Below are positions 21,340-31,720 of a DNA stretch of 64,000 nucleotides, piece after piece (position 1 is the stretch's first letter; each line of letters starts with the position of its first letter). The stretch spans positions 4,030,001 through 4,094,000 of the forward strand of contig JAECYW010000001.1 in assembly GCA_023014335.1 (NCBI GenBank), in the 5' to 3' direction. The notes beneath the pieces were generated by a model that saw only the letters and a program-made list of their open reading frames with translations, did not search any database and was not told where the DNA came from. The translations under genes were made by a program, and so were the position numbers. Origin of the DNA: Galerina marginata. Its lineage: Eukaryota > Basidiomycota > Agaricomycetes > Agaricales > Galerinaceae.

Positions 21340-24300
21340 TCAATCTGTGTCTTCCTCATCAGAGTCCGCGCCTAATTGAACTTTTTCCAATGCGTAGTCT
21401 CGTCCTTTGAAGTCCTCTACTTCTTCTGGCATATTCAATATCTTTTCTAGTCCTTCTCTTGTGATGTCAATTAAGTCTAAAATGTCGCCGGGTACCTCAA
21501 TCTTTTCACGAGCATAGTACGGGATTACTCTGAATGCTCCGACTTTATGTTGCCAGACGGCCCCGTTCATCTCCGCCACTACGTATGAACCTCCAATGGT
21601 TCGTCTAATGACAATCATAGGCCCTAAATACCGCGGCTTCATTTTTCTGTCCAAGTTATCTTCAACTGTAGTGTTTCGGACCAGTACTAAACTGCCCGGT
21701 TGGAAATCATAATCTTTGATCACCGCGCGATTATCTATCTCATAACGCAGTAATCGCTCATATTTCTGTTGGTCAATACGTTCTCTCATCTCTTCTACAT
21801 GCAGACGGTGCTTTGCCAACGCTTGTGCGCGGAACGCGATTAATTCTTCGTCGGTCATTACCCCAGTTGGAGGTTTGACTAACCAAGTCGCTTCCTTCAC
21901 ATCTAGCGGTAGTATTGGATTTGCACCTGTGATCATGAAGAATGGGGAACACCCCATCCGTCGGCGAATAGTAATGCGATCCGCCCATATTACATAGGGT
22001 AAGAACCAGAACCATTTGTGGATATTCTTTCCACCAAGTAACTTGTAAAGCATCTGTCTTACATCCCAATGAGGACGCTCTACTGCCCCGTTAGCTTGGG
22101 AATTATAAGGTGATATCCTAATGCCTTGAATACCATATTTCTGCTCTAACCATTTGACCGCGGCCAGGAAAGATGGGCCATTATCAGTCACAAATTCAAC
22201 TAGACATGCCCATCGACAAATGATATCTTCCCATATCCACATGCCAATAGACCGTCCATCATTCTTTCTAAGGGCGCGGCCTTCCATCCATGAAGTCATC
22301 GCGCACCGTCCGTGAGCTATGTATCCGCACTGGTTAGACGCGGGCGTCATATGCATTACATCTGCATGTAAGGTCTGAAATATGGATGGGGTATGCGTTA
22401 TTACTGGCTTTATTTTGATCATAGTCTTCTGCCTTTCTTGGCATACATGGCAAGTCTTCACAAACCAATTAACATCCTTTTCCATTTCAGGCCACCAAAA
22501 CCTCTGTATTAGAAGTTGGTTGGTCGCATAGAATCCTCTATGTCCACCGTGATCATGGGCCGCGGTTAACATGTACATGCGTCTCTCTTTCTCAACGTAT
22601 AGTCTGTGCTTAGCTCCTTGCCCTCTATGATATAAGCGTCCTTCATAAATAATGAAGCGATTCGCGAAGCGTAAGAACTGCTTATATTCCTTTTCTTTAA
22701 GACCCGGCGGTCTAAATCTCTTGTTCTTGAACCATTGTAATACCCATGGTATCCTTTTATCTTGGTTGCGAGCACTATCCGTTCTATGTTTCTCTGGATA
22801 CGGACCCGTCTTTTTCTTAAACTGTTCTTCATCTGGTAAGGCGAGCACGTTAACTAATTGTTGTACTACATCACATCGCTCTGGCCCTAGCTTTTCTTTA
22901 TTTGTCGCTAAGTAGCTTTGTAGATGCGTCCGCTCTTGCAAACAAAATATATCAGCTTCCTCTAGTTCTTGTGCGAAACAGTCTACTGTCCGCGCTATGC
23001 CTTTGAGATGTCCTTGGTCGGGCTCGATCAAGTCTACAAACTCAGAGATTGGTGCGGGACGCGTCTCATTAGGATCAGCTAACATAATTGCCGGCCCTAC
23101 GCCTGCTTGCACAAAGACCTCGTCCACTACTTGCTGCGTGAAGCCCTTTCGGTTATCAATCTGATCAAAGAACTCTTTAATTGGCCTCAAAGGTGGATCG
23201 TCAGGGTCCGCGATCACTATTTCGACAGGCCCGTCAGGGTCACCGCCCTCCGGTTCCGTTACCGGCGGCTCAGGGTCATTAGGTTGTCTATGACGTCTTG
23301 ATAGACCGTCAGGTCCGAAGGTCTTCCCTGCTTTATGACGTAGTGTGAAGTGATACATTCCGATCTGTTCTATCCATCTATTAATTACTGCGTTAGGCAT
23401 CATGTCGGGATTGTGCAACATTCCGCCTATAAACTGAGCATCAGTTTCCACTATTAGCTTTCTTACACCAATCAACCACTTTTTATTTTCTTCTAAAGCT
23501 CTCTTTAACCCATACAGTTCTCGTTTCGGTTGTGAGTAGCGAGCTTCTTGTTCACTTAAAGTGATGGATCCAAACTTAGCAAAGTAGTGCTTTTTCGGGT
23601 TATCTTTATCTTCTTGATAGATATAATAGCCTACCGCGATATATGAAGTGTCAACTGCTAATACCACGGCACCTTGGCCTTCATAATCTATTGGTTTCAA
23701 AGAGTACGCGTTCCGTACCCCGTCCTTGAGCATTTCCATACTCTTTTCTTGATCTGGTCCCCACTCAAAGGGATTATTTAGCCGCGTCAATTTTTGTAAA
23801 TGACGGGCCCGTACAGCGAAGTTCGAAATGTAGGATCTGAGTACACCGACCGTACCCAAGAAGGCCCGGACGTCCGATAGGTCCTTACAAGGGCCCCAGT
23901 CCTCTATCACTTTAATGCGTTCAGTAGTCGGTTTCCGTCCTTCTGTTGTGCATAAGTGTCCTACGACGACGATCTCGTCCGCGCAGATGGTGGACTTGGT
24001 TCCTGAAAAGGTACCTCCACAATATTTCATACGCTGTACTATCCTGTTTACATTTTGTACGTGCTCCCATACAAATCTTCTAATTCCATCATTTTCCGGT
24101 ATAGTCTCATAGGACCCGTCCTCTTTCTCATACCTCGACGCTGGGCCGCGTACAGGCACATCATCAATGTACGGAATAGTATAAGCAGGAATTTCGGGTT
24201 GCAGGATGAACGTAACGTCGTCATGAAAGATTGGAACTGAATTAGTCCAACCCATAGGCAAGGTTACCAACCTCATGGCTCCGTACGGGGTTTGGAAGGT

Positions 24301-25218
24301 GGTGAGATCCCGGCTGGACTCGTCCAACTGCCTTTCGTCATATCCGACGTAGAGATCAAACATTCCCCCGCATGCTCTTCCTGCAAAATGCGTAGCTAGG
24401 TCCTCTGTAGCAGGTGGTACTCCTGAATGAGCAATGGTGACCGCGTTCAAAGGCTCTAAACTATGTACTATCCTGAGACTCTTTCCATCTTTCTTAAGTA
24501 CGGTGAACCATTTAGATCGGAAGGACGAGTTAGACGGCTCATATACGCCTGACTCTCTTTTTGATCTAATAATTTTGCACACCTCGTCGTACAGGCCTGG
24601 GGGAATTGGAATATTCTTATATACCCAAGGCGTGTGCTCGACGGTGGGGATGACGACGGGAGGGAAGAAGTCTTCCCTAAATTGGCCCCGTTCACTGTCT
24701 TCCCAAGCAAACGCACCATTCTGTTCCATCATAAGGTGATGTACTAATTTCCTTTCCTCGGGTAAGAGGAATTCTCCACTGTGAACTTTTTCAAACGCTT
24801 TCTGTCTTTCAGCTGTGTACCGCCCCGTCGGTACAAAATCAGGGGGACTCGTGCTTAACTTGGGCATATCTGCTAAAGGATCTCCCAATATCTCTCTCTT
24901 AATCCTAAACTTTTCTGGTAGTTCTGCGTATACAGGTTTTACTTTCAACGCGACCGGTTTATATTTCTTTCCTACAAATACAGACGCGGCCGGTTCCGTA
25001 GCTGGTATACTTTCTCCTTGTTGGAAGAAGGCTTGTACCTTCTTCTTATCTGATATCTCAACTTTTTCTTCTTGTATGGCTGCCGACAAAAAGGCATTCC
25101 TTACTCCTTCTGTTGTAAACTTGTCTTCTTTAGACAGGGCGTACCCGGCCATTGATAATGTCTGGTTTTCTTCATTCAGTTCAAATAGAACTGCTACCTC
25201 TCCTTGATCCGGGATCAA
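21340..25218 (-). CDS. Gypsy pol: reverse transcriptase, RNase H, integrase
   Basis: A 1,292-residue open frame that copies element RNA into DNA and inserts it. Counting from the first codon of the open frame, the reverse transcriptase spans about 190-460 with the catalytic YIDD at 350-353. RNase H covers about 515-640 with Asp523, Glu567 and Asp593 as likely metal ligands. The integrase zinc motif uses His890/His893 and Cys923/Cys926. The D,D(35)E triad reads Asp953, Asp1012 and Glu1047, and a GPY/F-like module (LGPMIVIRR) follows near 1175. The order RT-RNase H-integrase is that of Ty3/gypsy, and the active-site residues are intact. There is no ATG at the start: the frame is entered from protease, in the -1 frame, near 25235. 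Confidence 0.93.
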   Translation of the reverse strand: MIPDQGEVAVLFELNEENQTLSMAGYALSKEDKFTTEGVRNAFLSAAIQEEKVEISDKKKVQAFFQQGESIPATEPAASVFVGKKYKPVALKVKPVYAELPEKFRIKREILGDPLADMPKLSTSPPDFVPTGRYTAERQKAFEKVHSGEFLLPEERKLVHHLMMEQNGAFAWEDSERGQFREDFFPPVVIPTVEHTPWVYKNIPIPPGLYDEVCKIIRSKRESGVYEPSNSSFRSKWFTVLKKDGKSLRIVHSLEPLNAVTIAHSGVPPATEDLATHFAGRACGGMFDLYVGYDERQLDESSRDLTTFQTPYGAMRLVTLPMGWTNSVPIFHDDVTFILQPEIPAYTIPYIDDVPVRGPASRYEKEDGSYETIPENDGIRRFVWEHVQNVNRIVQRMKYCGGTFSGTKSTICADEIVVVGHLCTTEGRKPTTERIKVIEDWGPCKDLSDVRAFLGTVGVLRSYISNFAVRARHLQKLTRLNNPFEWGPDQEKSMEMLKDGVRNAYSLKPIDYEGQGAVVLAVDTSYIAVGYYIYQEDKDNPKKHYFAKFGSITLSEQEARYSQPKRELYGLKRALEENKKWLIGVRKLIVETDAQFIGGMLHNPDMMPNAVINRWIEQIGMYHFTLRHKAGKTFGPDGLSRRHRQPNDPEPPVTEPEGGDPDGPVEIVIADPDDPPLRPIKEFFDQIDNRKGFTQQVVDEVFVQAGVGPAIMLADPNETRPAPISEFVDLIEPDQGHLKGIARTVDCFAQELEEADIFCLQERTHLQSYLATNKEKLGPERCDVVQQLVNVLALPDEEQFKKKTGPYPEKHRTDSARNQDKRIPWVLQWFKNKRFRPPGLKEKEYKQFLRFANRFIIYEGRLYHRGQGAKHRLYVEKERRMYMLTAAHDHGGHRGFYATNQLLIQRFWWPEMEKDVNWFVKTCHVCQERQKTMIKIKPVITHTPSIFQTLHADVMHMTPASNQCGYIAHGRCAMTSWMEGRALRKNDGRSIGMWIWEDIICRWACLVEFVTDNGPSFLAAVKWLEQKYGIQGIRISPYNSQANGAVERPHWDVRQMLYKLLGGKNIHKWFWFLPYVIWADRITIRRRMGCSPFFMITGANPILPLDVKEATWLVKPPTGVMTDEELIAFRAQALAKHRLHVEEMRERIDQQKYERLLRYEIDNRAVIKDYDFQPGSLVLVRNTTVEDNLDRKMKPRYLGPMIVIRRTIGGSYVVAEMNGAVWQHKVGAFRVIPYYAREKIEVPGDILDLIDITREGLEKILNMPEEVEDFKGRDYALEKVQLGADSDEEDTD

Positions 25219-25232
25219 TTCCTCAAGGTTGT

Positions 25233-25241
25233 CTAAAAAGC
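25233..25241 (-). promoter_or_regulatory. Possible -1 frameshift site between protease and pol
   Basis: Read on the minus strand the protease ends GCT TTT TAG, and pol is open in the -1 frame through the same bases (TTT TTA GAC). Slippage of the Phe tRNA by one base on the T-run while the stop is in the A site would join them. It is not a perfect XXXYYYZ heptamer, so a plain frameshift mutation or reinitiation is an alternative. Confidence 0.45.
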
Positions 25242-26443
25242 CTGGGCCTTCTGACGTTGTAAGACATCGGGACTCTCGCCGCGTCGGTAAGTGGGTAACA
25301 CCGCCCGTCGCTCGCTATTTGGATCGGTAATAACAATCCGTTGGTCCCCGTCCTCACTGTTCTGTACAGTACTGCTGGTTAGGACATCAAAGGGTCTGCC
25401 CAATAGTACTCGATAAGCTGGGTTACGGATAATGTGTACCTGTAAGTAGACAGTTACCCCACCAAAGGAGAACGCGACGTTTTCCGCAAGTCCTAGACTT
25501 TTCTCAACCGCCCCGTTTGCGCTTTGCATGTTGATGGTAATATTTGGATTCCAAGTTAAACCCATTTCAACAGCAACTGATTCAGCCATAGAGACGATTT
25601 GTGACCCACTGTCTACTATAGATTCTTCTTGCGCTATGTTATTGATCCGGGGATACAAGGAACGTAACGCGTAAGTATCGCGCGCCACATATACCTCTTT
25701 TGGCACTGCCCCGTCATGGGTCTGCGCAAACTGTAAGTACGGGTCTGAACCGACGCGTAACTCAGGATCTAGACAACTATCGTTCAAGATACCAGCCAAC
25801 ATATAATTAGACACCGGTAGTTGATCGACAGTTAGCCCCGTCTCTACTTCCCGCGTCTTAGCATCCTCTTCCAATAACTCTTCCATGAGTACTGGCTTCC
25901 TAGCTTTCGACACGTTCTTTTTCAATGCTTCTCTAAGGCCTGGTGCGTTTCCCAATAGATTTTTCAATGGTATAGCCACTGATAGATCCATGATATCGTC
26001 CAACACCTTTTCAGATTCTGCATTATCTTCGACGGGAGCTTTTGTCTTATACGATGGACTCGGCTTTGGGCCTTCTCCTTCGTTTGCTGGAGTCCGGGTG
26101 TCTTTTAGACGAGTCACCGTTTTAAGTGGCGGGACATCTATGTAGGGAAGCTCCCTGGACTTTACCACAGCTTTTGGTAATGGCTTTTTGGTAGCCTCGA
26201 CCTTTTCTGGAGCCTTCTTATTAGTACGCGGCGGACCCCGTCGTACTTCTGGTTCTGGTTCGACTTCTGCTTCACTCTCTTCGCCACTATTCTCTTCTTC
26301 TTCCTCTTCAACTGTCTCTGCCTCGACGGCCTTTTTAGTAAATCTAACGCTTTTCTGGTTCTCTGGGAGCCTCGCTTTAGCTGACTTTTCCGCTGTTTTA
26401 GAGGAGGAAGTCGCAGCTCCCTTCCTCGAACTTACTGAAAATT
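25233..26443 (-). CDS. Gypsy protease region, in -1 frame to gag
   Basis: The aspartic protease region matures the element polyproteins. The frame is open from the gag-pro slip site (26438-26444) to TAG at 25233-25235. Its first 90 codons are a charged linker rich in Glu, Lys and Pro, followed by ATG 26168. The catalytic motif IVDSGSQIVSM lies about 185 residues after that Met, with a later YRVLLGRPFDV flap/psi-loop-like segment, as in pepsin-like retroelement proteases. Asp-Ser-Gly replaces the more usual Asp-Thr/Ser-Gly-Ala. The frame ends in GCT TTT TAG, where a second -1 slip would enter pol. Confidence 0.85.
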
Positions 26444-28204
26444 TGACTGGTCCGCGGACTGACCTCGTTCTTCTGCCCTGACAAACTCGTTACGGGACAG
26501 GACTCGATCCAACGTCTCGCGTCCATAACTCTGCGCTAAAGTAGCTAGATGTCGGGCTACTTCTGTATCAGTGTACAATTGGTCATACATCTGAGTAAAG
26601 AAGACATCCTGATCATAGTCCGCGTCCTGGAAATACCCTGACTGCGCTGGCGGGGGTTTGGCTATTATCGGAACGCGTCCTCTATTTTTGAGTTCCACGA
26701 CCTCCTTCATAGTCTTATTACCGTCCCGGGGGACAAAATCTCCGCCAGGTAATCTAATATTATTGGACTCGTTCTTTATCACCCATCCATATCCAATATG
26801 CTTATTAGCATGGGGACAGTCTGAAATCCTATGACCAGTCTCTCTGCAATAGAAACAAATGTTTCCATTTGCGTCCCGTCCCATGTAGGTGTTCCCTCTT
26901 GGGTAAGGCATCTGGTTTGGGGATGGTCCAACATAAGAAGCAGTCGGAGTAGGTGGACGTTTAAGACTATTAACCACGCCGAATAGTTGATCAAGTCTAC
27001 TATTCACGTCCTGCGACCATTTTGACTGTATCTGTGCTGTGTCTTGTAGACGGGCCACTCCTTCTTCTATTTTTGGGAGGGTGTCATCCTGAGCTATCCG
27101 TGATACCTCTGGGGTGGACGCGAAACGTACATCCTCAGTATCATATCTGCCCGTTGGTCTATGAGCTCGCTCTGCCACAATGACGGCGGTATCGACTACA
27201 TTGTTTAACGTGAAACGATCCTCATTTCTAAAGTCCAACGTGACGGGTGCAGGATTCTCAGCATCGTCGTCCGCAGCCGCGGCAGTAGCAGTAGTTGTAG
27301 CCGTGGTCCTATCATTAAGTAAATCAAGTCTATCCTCAATCCTTCTTATAAAATCGGGGTGAAGACATGAATAAAATTTAATGACTAGCTCTCTGTTAGA
27401 CAGAAGTTTTGGAGGGACCTGTAGCCTTGCTGCTTCCGCACAGAACGAACGTTTAAGGCTTAGTAGCTCAGCTAACTCATGAGCCTTAATACGCTTGCTG
27501 CCTGACCGCGCCCGTAATATTTTTTCTAATCTTTCTAGGGACCCGGTCTCCAATGCTGAAGCCTCTGGGTAGCTCCTAATAATCTCTTTCTTGTAATCAA
27601 CCCATTTCTTTGTAAACGAATCAAACGCTCGCCACTCGGACTCAGTGACCGCCGATGTATATTTGCCGAGAGTCGCGATTTTAGTTTTATCATCTTTAAT
27701 ATTATGGAGCTCGTATAAGTCTTCCATTCTATTGATGAAGCGTAGTAATTCCGCGGGATGCTCGTCATCAAACTTAGGCGCGTCCTTCGCTCCAGGAAGT
27801 GGCATAGGCATGATTGTCTGACTGGTAATGGGATCTTCGTTATGAACTGGTAAGGTTGCGTTTGACGCTATGTTTTGTGATAAAACAAGTACGGGACTAG
27901 AGGTGCGCCTGATTATATCTTCAGGCTCGATACTAACTCGTCTTTGTTGATGATCAATGCTAGCTGAGACGCGCTGCTGAAAGCGTTCCTGAGCTGGATT
28001 GCTAGGGGCTCTAGTTGTAGATCTAGCTCTACTGGTACTAGGTAATCTGTCTTGAAAGGGGACTAGTTCACCGCTTGAGTTATTAGTCTGCCTTTTGGCT
28101 TTTTGTCCGGCAATAGAAGTTGAAGCACCGGTGTTAGTGGCCGCGTTCGCTGCCGCTCCCGTTTGCTCTTTGCGTTTACCGGCTGATTTGCCTTTGCCCG
28201 CTAT
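26432..28204 (-). CDS. Gypsy gag with CCHC zinc knuckle; probable start codon is ATA
   Basis: The structural protein that packages element RNA. The secure part starts at ATG 27811 (MPMPLPGAKD) and runs 459 residues to TAA 26432. It has a helical capsid-like region, then a zinc knuckle CFYCRETGHRISDC at about residues 319-332 (Cys319, Cys322, His327, Cys332). The same frame stays open upstream for another 130 codons of basic, Ser/Thr-rich sequence to 28204. There AAACATAGCGGGC looks like a good initiation context with ATG changed to ATA. A TAA lies just before it. So gag may start at 27811, use a near-cognate start, or have lost its start in this copy. Confidence 0.85.
   Translation of the reverse strand: MAGKGKSAGKRKEQTGAAANAATNTGASTSIAGQKAKRQTNNSSGELVPFQDRLPSTSRARSTTRAPSNPAQERFQQRVSASIDHQQRRVSIEPEDIIRRTSSPVLVLSQNIASNATLPVHNEDPITSQTIMPMPLPGAKDAPKFDDEHPAELLRFINRMEDLYELHNIKDDKTKIATLGKYTSAVTESEWRAFDSFTKKWVDYKKEIIRSYPEASALETGSLERLEKILRARSGSKRIKAHELAELLSLKRSFCAEAARLQVPPKLLSNRELVIKFYSCLHPDFIRRIEDRLDLLNDRTTATTTATAAAADDDAENPAPVTLDFRNEDRFTLNNVVDTAVIVAERAHRPTGRYDTEDVRFASTPEVSRIAQDDTLPKIEEGVARLQDTAQIQSKWSQDVNSRLDQLFGVVNSLKRPPTPTASYVGPSPNQMPYPRGNTYMGRDANGNICFYCRETGHRISDCPHANKHIGYGWVIKNESNNIRLPGGDFVPRDGNKTMKEVVELKNRGRVPIIAKPPPAQSGYFQDADYDQDVFFTQMYDQLYTDTEVARHLATLAQSYGRETLDRVLSRNEFVRAEERGQSADQSNFQ
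26438..26444 (-). promoter_or_regulatory. Canonical -1 frameshift heptamer A AAT TTT at the gag stop
   Basis: In the gag frame the minus strand reads TCA AAT TTT CAG TAA. The heptamer A AAT TTT fits X XXY YYZ exactly and lies three bases before the stop. A -1 slip there enters the protease frame, which is open on through the stop. Confidence 0.7.
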
Positions 28205-28335
28205 GTTTCCTTAAGTTATCGGGTTACCGACGACTCTAGCAGGTTGTATATCTGGTTGTAGTAGTCGTTTGACTACGACGGGGTATTTTCTTTTAGTAAC
28301 AAGTAGATTCAATGGATTTATCTAGTATTAACCCT

Positions 28336-28355
28336 CCCTCGCGGTGGGCTCCAGA
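28336..28355 (-). promoter_or_regulatory. Probable gypsy primer-binding site
   Basis: On the minus strand TC then TGGAGCCCACCGCGAGGG directly follows the 5' LTR, the usual place and leading TGG of a tRNA primer site. The tRNA was not identified. Confidence 0.55.
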
Positions 28356-30039
28356 TGAGATGCTTGCTGCGGGGTAGTTTTGAAACACGTAGATGACTGA
28401 ATAGGTAGACTTTTAATAAAATCTAATCCCCTATCACACACACACACTATCAGTCAACACAGTAAATCAATCCTAACACTTGACGAGCGTTAAGCACCCA
28501 ATCAAATAATCAAGTTAATTGATCAGTTCTTTTTGGGAGGGACAGGTATTTTTATAATAACAAGACTTAATCCGGAGAATCCGTCTGGTACAGGGAAAGT
28601 ACGCGTTCACGTAGAATGGACGCGTCGACCCGAGGGTGAACACTAATGGGTTGTTGTTGGGGAAATAGAAAATAGATAACAAAATCAAAGACTCTGCCTC
28701 TTGGGATCGCGGGATACGTCACTGAGACGCGTACAGGACTTAATTACTTTAGACTCTTGAAAAACGGGATAACGCCACTCTGGGACGCGTATGACTCTCT
28801 TGGGGTTATCAAAACCCTACTCGACGGGAAGAAACTCTGCAATGTCCGGTGTAGTCTACAACTATCTGAGTTGCCTCTACCACAGTCCAGGTCTTAGACA
28901 CGCGACGCACTGCCAAAGTACGGGTTACCGCGGCTAATCGGATGGCCACTGAAGCCTCTTCAAGTCAAATAGATGACAGGTGTAAGAGATCGTTGTTCAA
29001 GTCCTTAAGTCTTTCAAAATCAAGTACGTTCACTCTGATCACAAAAGGTGAAATTCCGTCTAAGACAAATAAATCTGTTTATTCAAAATTCCGCGAAGTC
29101 AAGTTAACACTTAGAAGTCTCGAAGAGGTTCTGGTGAACGTTCAAGATATAATCTCGTGGGTGGTAAATTGCTTGTCTTTTTCTACGTACGCGTACAGCT
29201 TTTATACTACTGAGAATATTATTTTACATGTGATACAATGAAGGACTCGGCCTTTTACAAACAGCTGAACCGGATGCCAAGTTTCTTGTTTACTAAGCTT
29301 TCTGTTTCTTGCATAAGCTATCTTTCTGGTTGGCACGGGTACGCGTCGTTATTACTCCTTTGGTAAGGGTGTTCAGAGGCTCTTGCTGAGACAAGACCGT
29401 AAAACGCGTCCCGATGTGCCGGGTCTAGACTCTATCTGTGTGTTGCGGAAGACGCGCCCATATGTTTCGATGGACGGGCCCGCACGGTAATCTTATCTTA
29501 TCTCAGTCTTCGGGTGCGCACTGTTATTCGCGTCCGTTATTGTTCGCCCGAGATGTCCGTGGGACTCGACTCGGCAATCCTTCCTTTTACAGTAAGATCG
29601 AGACTCGAGAAGCCATCACGGTCGAGACTCGGCAGTTCCCGTCCCTCGTGTTCCGGGTTCGCGAGCTTGTTACTTGATTTGTCAGGTGGTGCCGCGTCGG
29701 CACCATAGTTGTGGGTCCTATTCTTCGGATATCTGTCCCTATTCGTTTAGACGCTAGAGACCTGTGCCTGTCAGTTAGGCGCACAGGTGGGCCCGCGTTC
29801 ACAGTCCTCGCCTTATTACCGCGCTTCGTATACGGACGCATACCCGTAATTAGAAGCACATAGTTTAACTTGGACTTCGTCGCGTACAATAGTTTCCTCT
29901 AGTCTTGGCTGGTTTATACTGATTGCCCGAGACTTAGACAATGAACCGCGCAAGATAATTCATTATTCTAAGTCCAATATTGGTGTGAGGAACAGGTAAA
30001 AACCGAAAATTCAGGGCTGGCCGAAGGGCCGTCCCTTCA
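28356..30039 (-). repeat. Gypsy 5' LTR (right)
   Basis: Identical to 7004-8687 except for one substitution noticed (T at 28807 for C at 7446). The CCGA duplication follows at 30040-30043. Confidence 0.95.
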
Positions 30040-30043
30040 CCGA

Positions 30044-30794
30044 CTCACGCCACGAGCATCAGGTCGATTGACCACTACCCGCTCTCCCACCTCATTCCCT
30101 CGAAGTCGAACCACTGCGACCAGCAGCAGAATGACCGCCGCTGCCGCCTCTAATTCGGATTGGCCGCTCCCTGAACCTCGTGTCCATGCATGAGGACAGG
30201 TGGCTGCCGCCATCTTCACCACCATCCTCCCTCGACGCACTGCCTCCCCTCGCCGTGCCCTAGGCTTCGACGATATGCACCAGCAACCCTCTGCTGCTGC
30301 CTTTCTTGGTGCGTGCGGCGTTGACGTAGGGTAGAGAGTTGGGACCAGGAGCAACAGGCATGTTGCTCCTGGCGGCCTGCTCCTTCCCGTTTTTGGATTG
30401 GAGAACGACGCCAAGGTCGTTCTCTTTTTTCTTTCCTGCCCTAAATTTCCTCTCAACAGAGCCGCCGCGACCCGCACCGCTCGTGCCTCCACCGTAGCCG
30501 ACGACATCGCTGCGGATCGGCTTGGGGCTCTGCCTCTGCCACCCCCGACTCCAATCACCTTCATCACCGATTACTTATGAAGCGGAGTGCAGCGGCGGTG
30601 GCAGGAGTTAGTTGTCTAGAACTGTGGGAGGGACGGACGGGAAGGCCGTTGACACGGCCCACACCTTTAGACGCGACAACGAGGAGGTAGGGGTGGATGG
30701 AGGAGATGACGATGTCCGCGATCTCCCGAACTGGGAGGACCGCTAAGACTGCGTTCTTAGTTAGAGGTTTGTATTGGTTCTACTTACAACTGGT
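30044..30794. other. D1 interior, right part; no gene
   Basis: GC-rich continuation of D1 after the gypsy, with the same base bias as 4246-7003. A 176-codon open frame on the minus strand (30037-30567) crosses the D1/LTR junction and lacks any motif, so it is not called. Confidence 0.5.
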
Positions 30795-31720
30795 AGTCTA
30801 GTGTGCACTGTATCTTAGTTTAGATTAATATATTACTTTTCACAACATAAACATTTCCAACCAGCCAACGTTGAGTGTTCCGGATTTGGAAGGTGATCAA
30901 AAGGCTATCCAAAGGGATGTCGCTGCATCCACCCCTTCCTGTTCGAATATTGAGATGAAAATTATACCATTAGATTCGTATTTTTAAGAGGATTACAGCC
31001 ATGTATTAAAGTAACCAGAGTTCTAACGGGAAGCAAGTGCGAAATGCGAAATGAAGCACAACTGTCGAACGTGTGACACCATCAAAGTTTCTAAAAATAG
31101 CGTACCTGGCGCGAGTTATTTTGGGAACGTCATCCAAACCGACGAGCGCCAATCCATCCTTTGCCCGCCCCCGGGAGGCGCGCAAAAGGCGCCATTAGGT
31201 AGAGAATAATAATATTATGCTATTGCAAATTTTTCCGCGTCGGTATCCGTGCTGTACGGCGAGCGCGACCCAAAATACAACGTCGGGCAGCCCGGAATAG
31301 TGTTTCGGGCACTGTTGACAGCTGTTTGACAGCAGCCCCCGCCCAATATTTCTGCGTCATCCAAAGGCATCCGCGCCAATCCATCCATTCCCGCCCCCCG
31401 AGGGGCGCGCAAAGGGTGGGGACGGATATAATAATATTATGGGACCCTGAATATCTTTTTTCCGCGCCTAAATGCGCCCCCAACAGCGAGCAGCACCCGA
31501 AATACAGTTTCCGGGCATCATTTAGGCATTGTTGACACATGTTTACATTGTCCCGCCCCCAACAGCCATCAGATACCCTCCCCGGCACCCCCGGCATATA
31601 TATTTGAGGGAGATACATGCTGTTGGCAAGTTTGCCACCTTGGCAAAAATGCGCCATAGATATATGACTTTACTTAGTAAAAATGCTACATATCATACAT
31701 GACACTGGCTGCTACAGGTG
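30795..31720 (-). repeat. D1 right terminal inverted repeat
   Basis: Reverse complement of 3324-4245; ends GCTGCTACAGGTG and is followed by TCGCACG, the target duplication. Confidence 0.8.

Larger units (their letters stand above)
7004..30039 (-). mobile_element. Ty3/gypsy LTR retrotransposon with antisense gene block
   Basis: The element has two near-identical 1,684-bp LTRs (7004-8687 and 28356-30039) with a 4-bp duplication CCGA (7000-7003, 30040-30043). It reads on the minus strand: 5' LTR at the right, primer-binding site, gag, protease, pol (RT, RNase H, integrase), then about 12.6 kb to the polypurine tract and 3' LTR. That extra region holds four multi-exon genes on the plus strand and the nested D2. 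Without D2 the element is still about 17.4 kb. Only one LTR difference was noticed (7446 versus 28807), so it inserted recently. It appears near-complete; the gag start codon is a possible defect. Confidence 0.9.
3324..31720. mobile_element. D1, long-inverted-repeat DNA element, split by the gypsy element
   Basis: D1 starts CAGCCATAGCAGC and ends GCTGCTACAGGTG, with inverted arms of about 920 bp (3324-4245 and 30795-31720) and the 7-bp duplication TCGCACG. Removing the gypsy (7004-30039) and one copy of its CCGA duplication leaves about 5.36 kb. This is close to D2 (5.65 kb), whose ends and interior are similar. No transposase frame is visible, so the family appears non-autonomous. The 7-bp duplication does not point clearly to a standard superfamily. 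Confidence 0.8.

Noticed and set aside
25885..27362. Plus-strand frames opposite gag and protease
   Set aside because: Shadows of the well-supported minus-strand frames; Ser/Phe/Ala-rich reading of antisense codons, unlike the spliced antisense genes downstream of pol.
30037..30567. 176-codon minus-strand frame
   Set aside because: It crosses the gypsy LTR/D1 junction, so it cannot be an ancestral gene.
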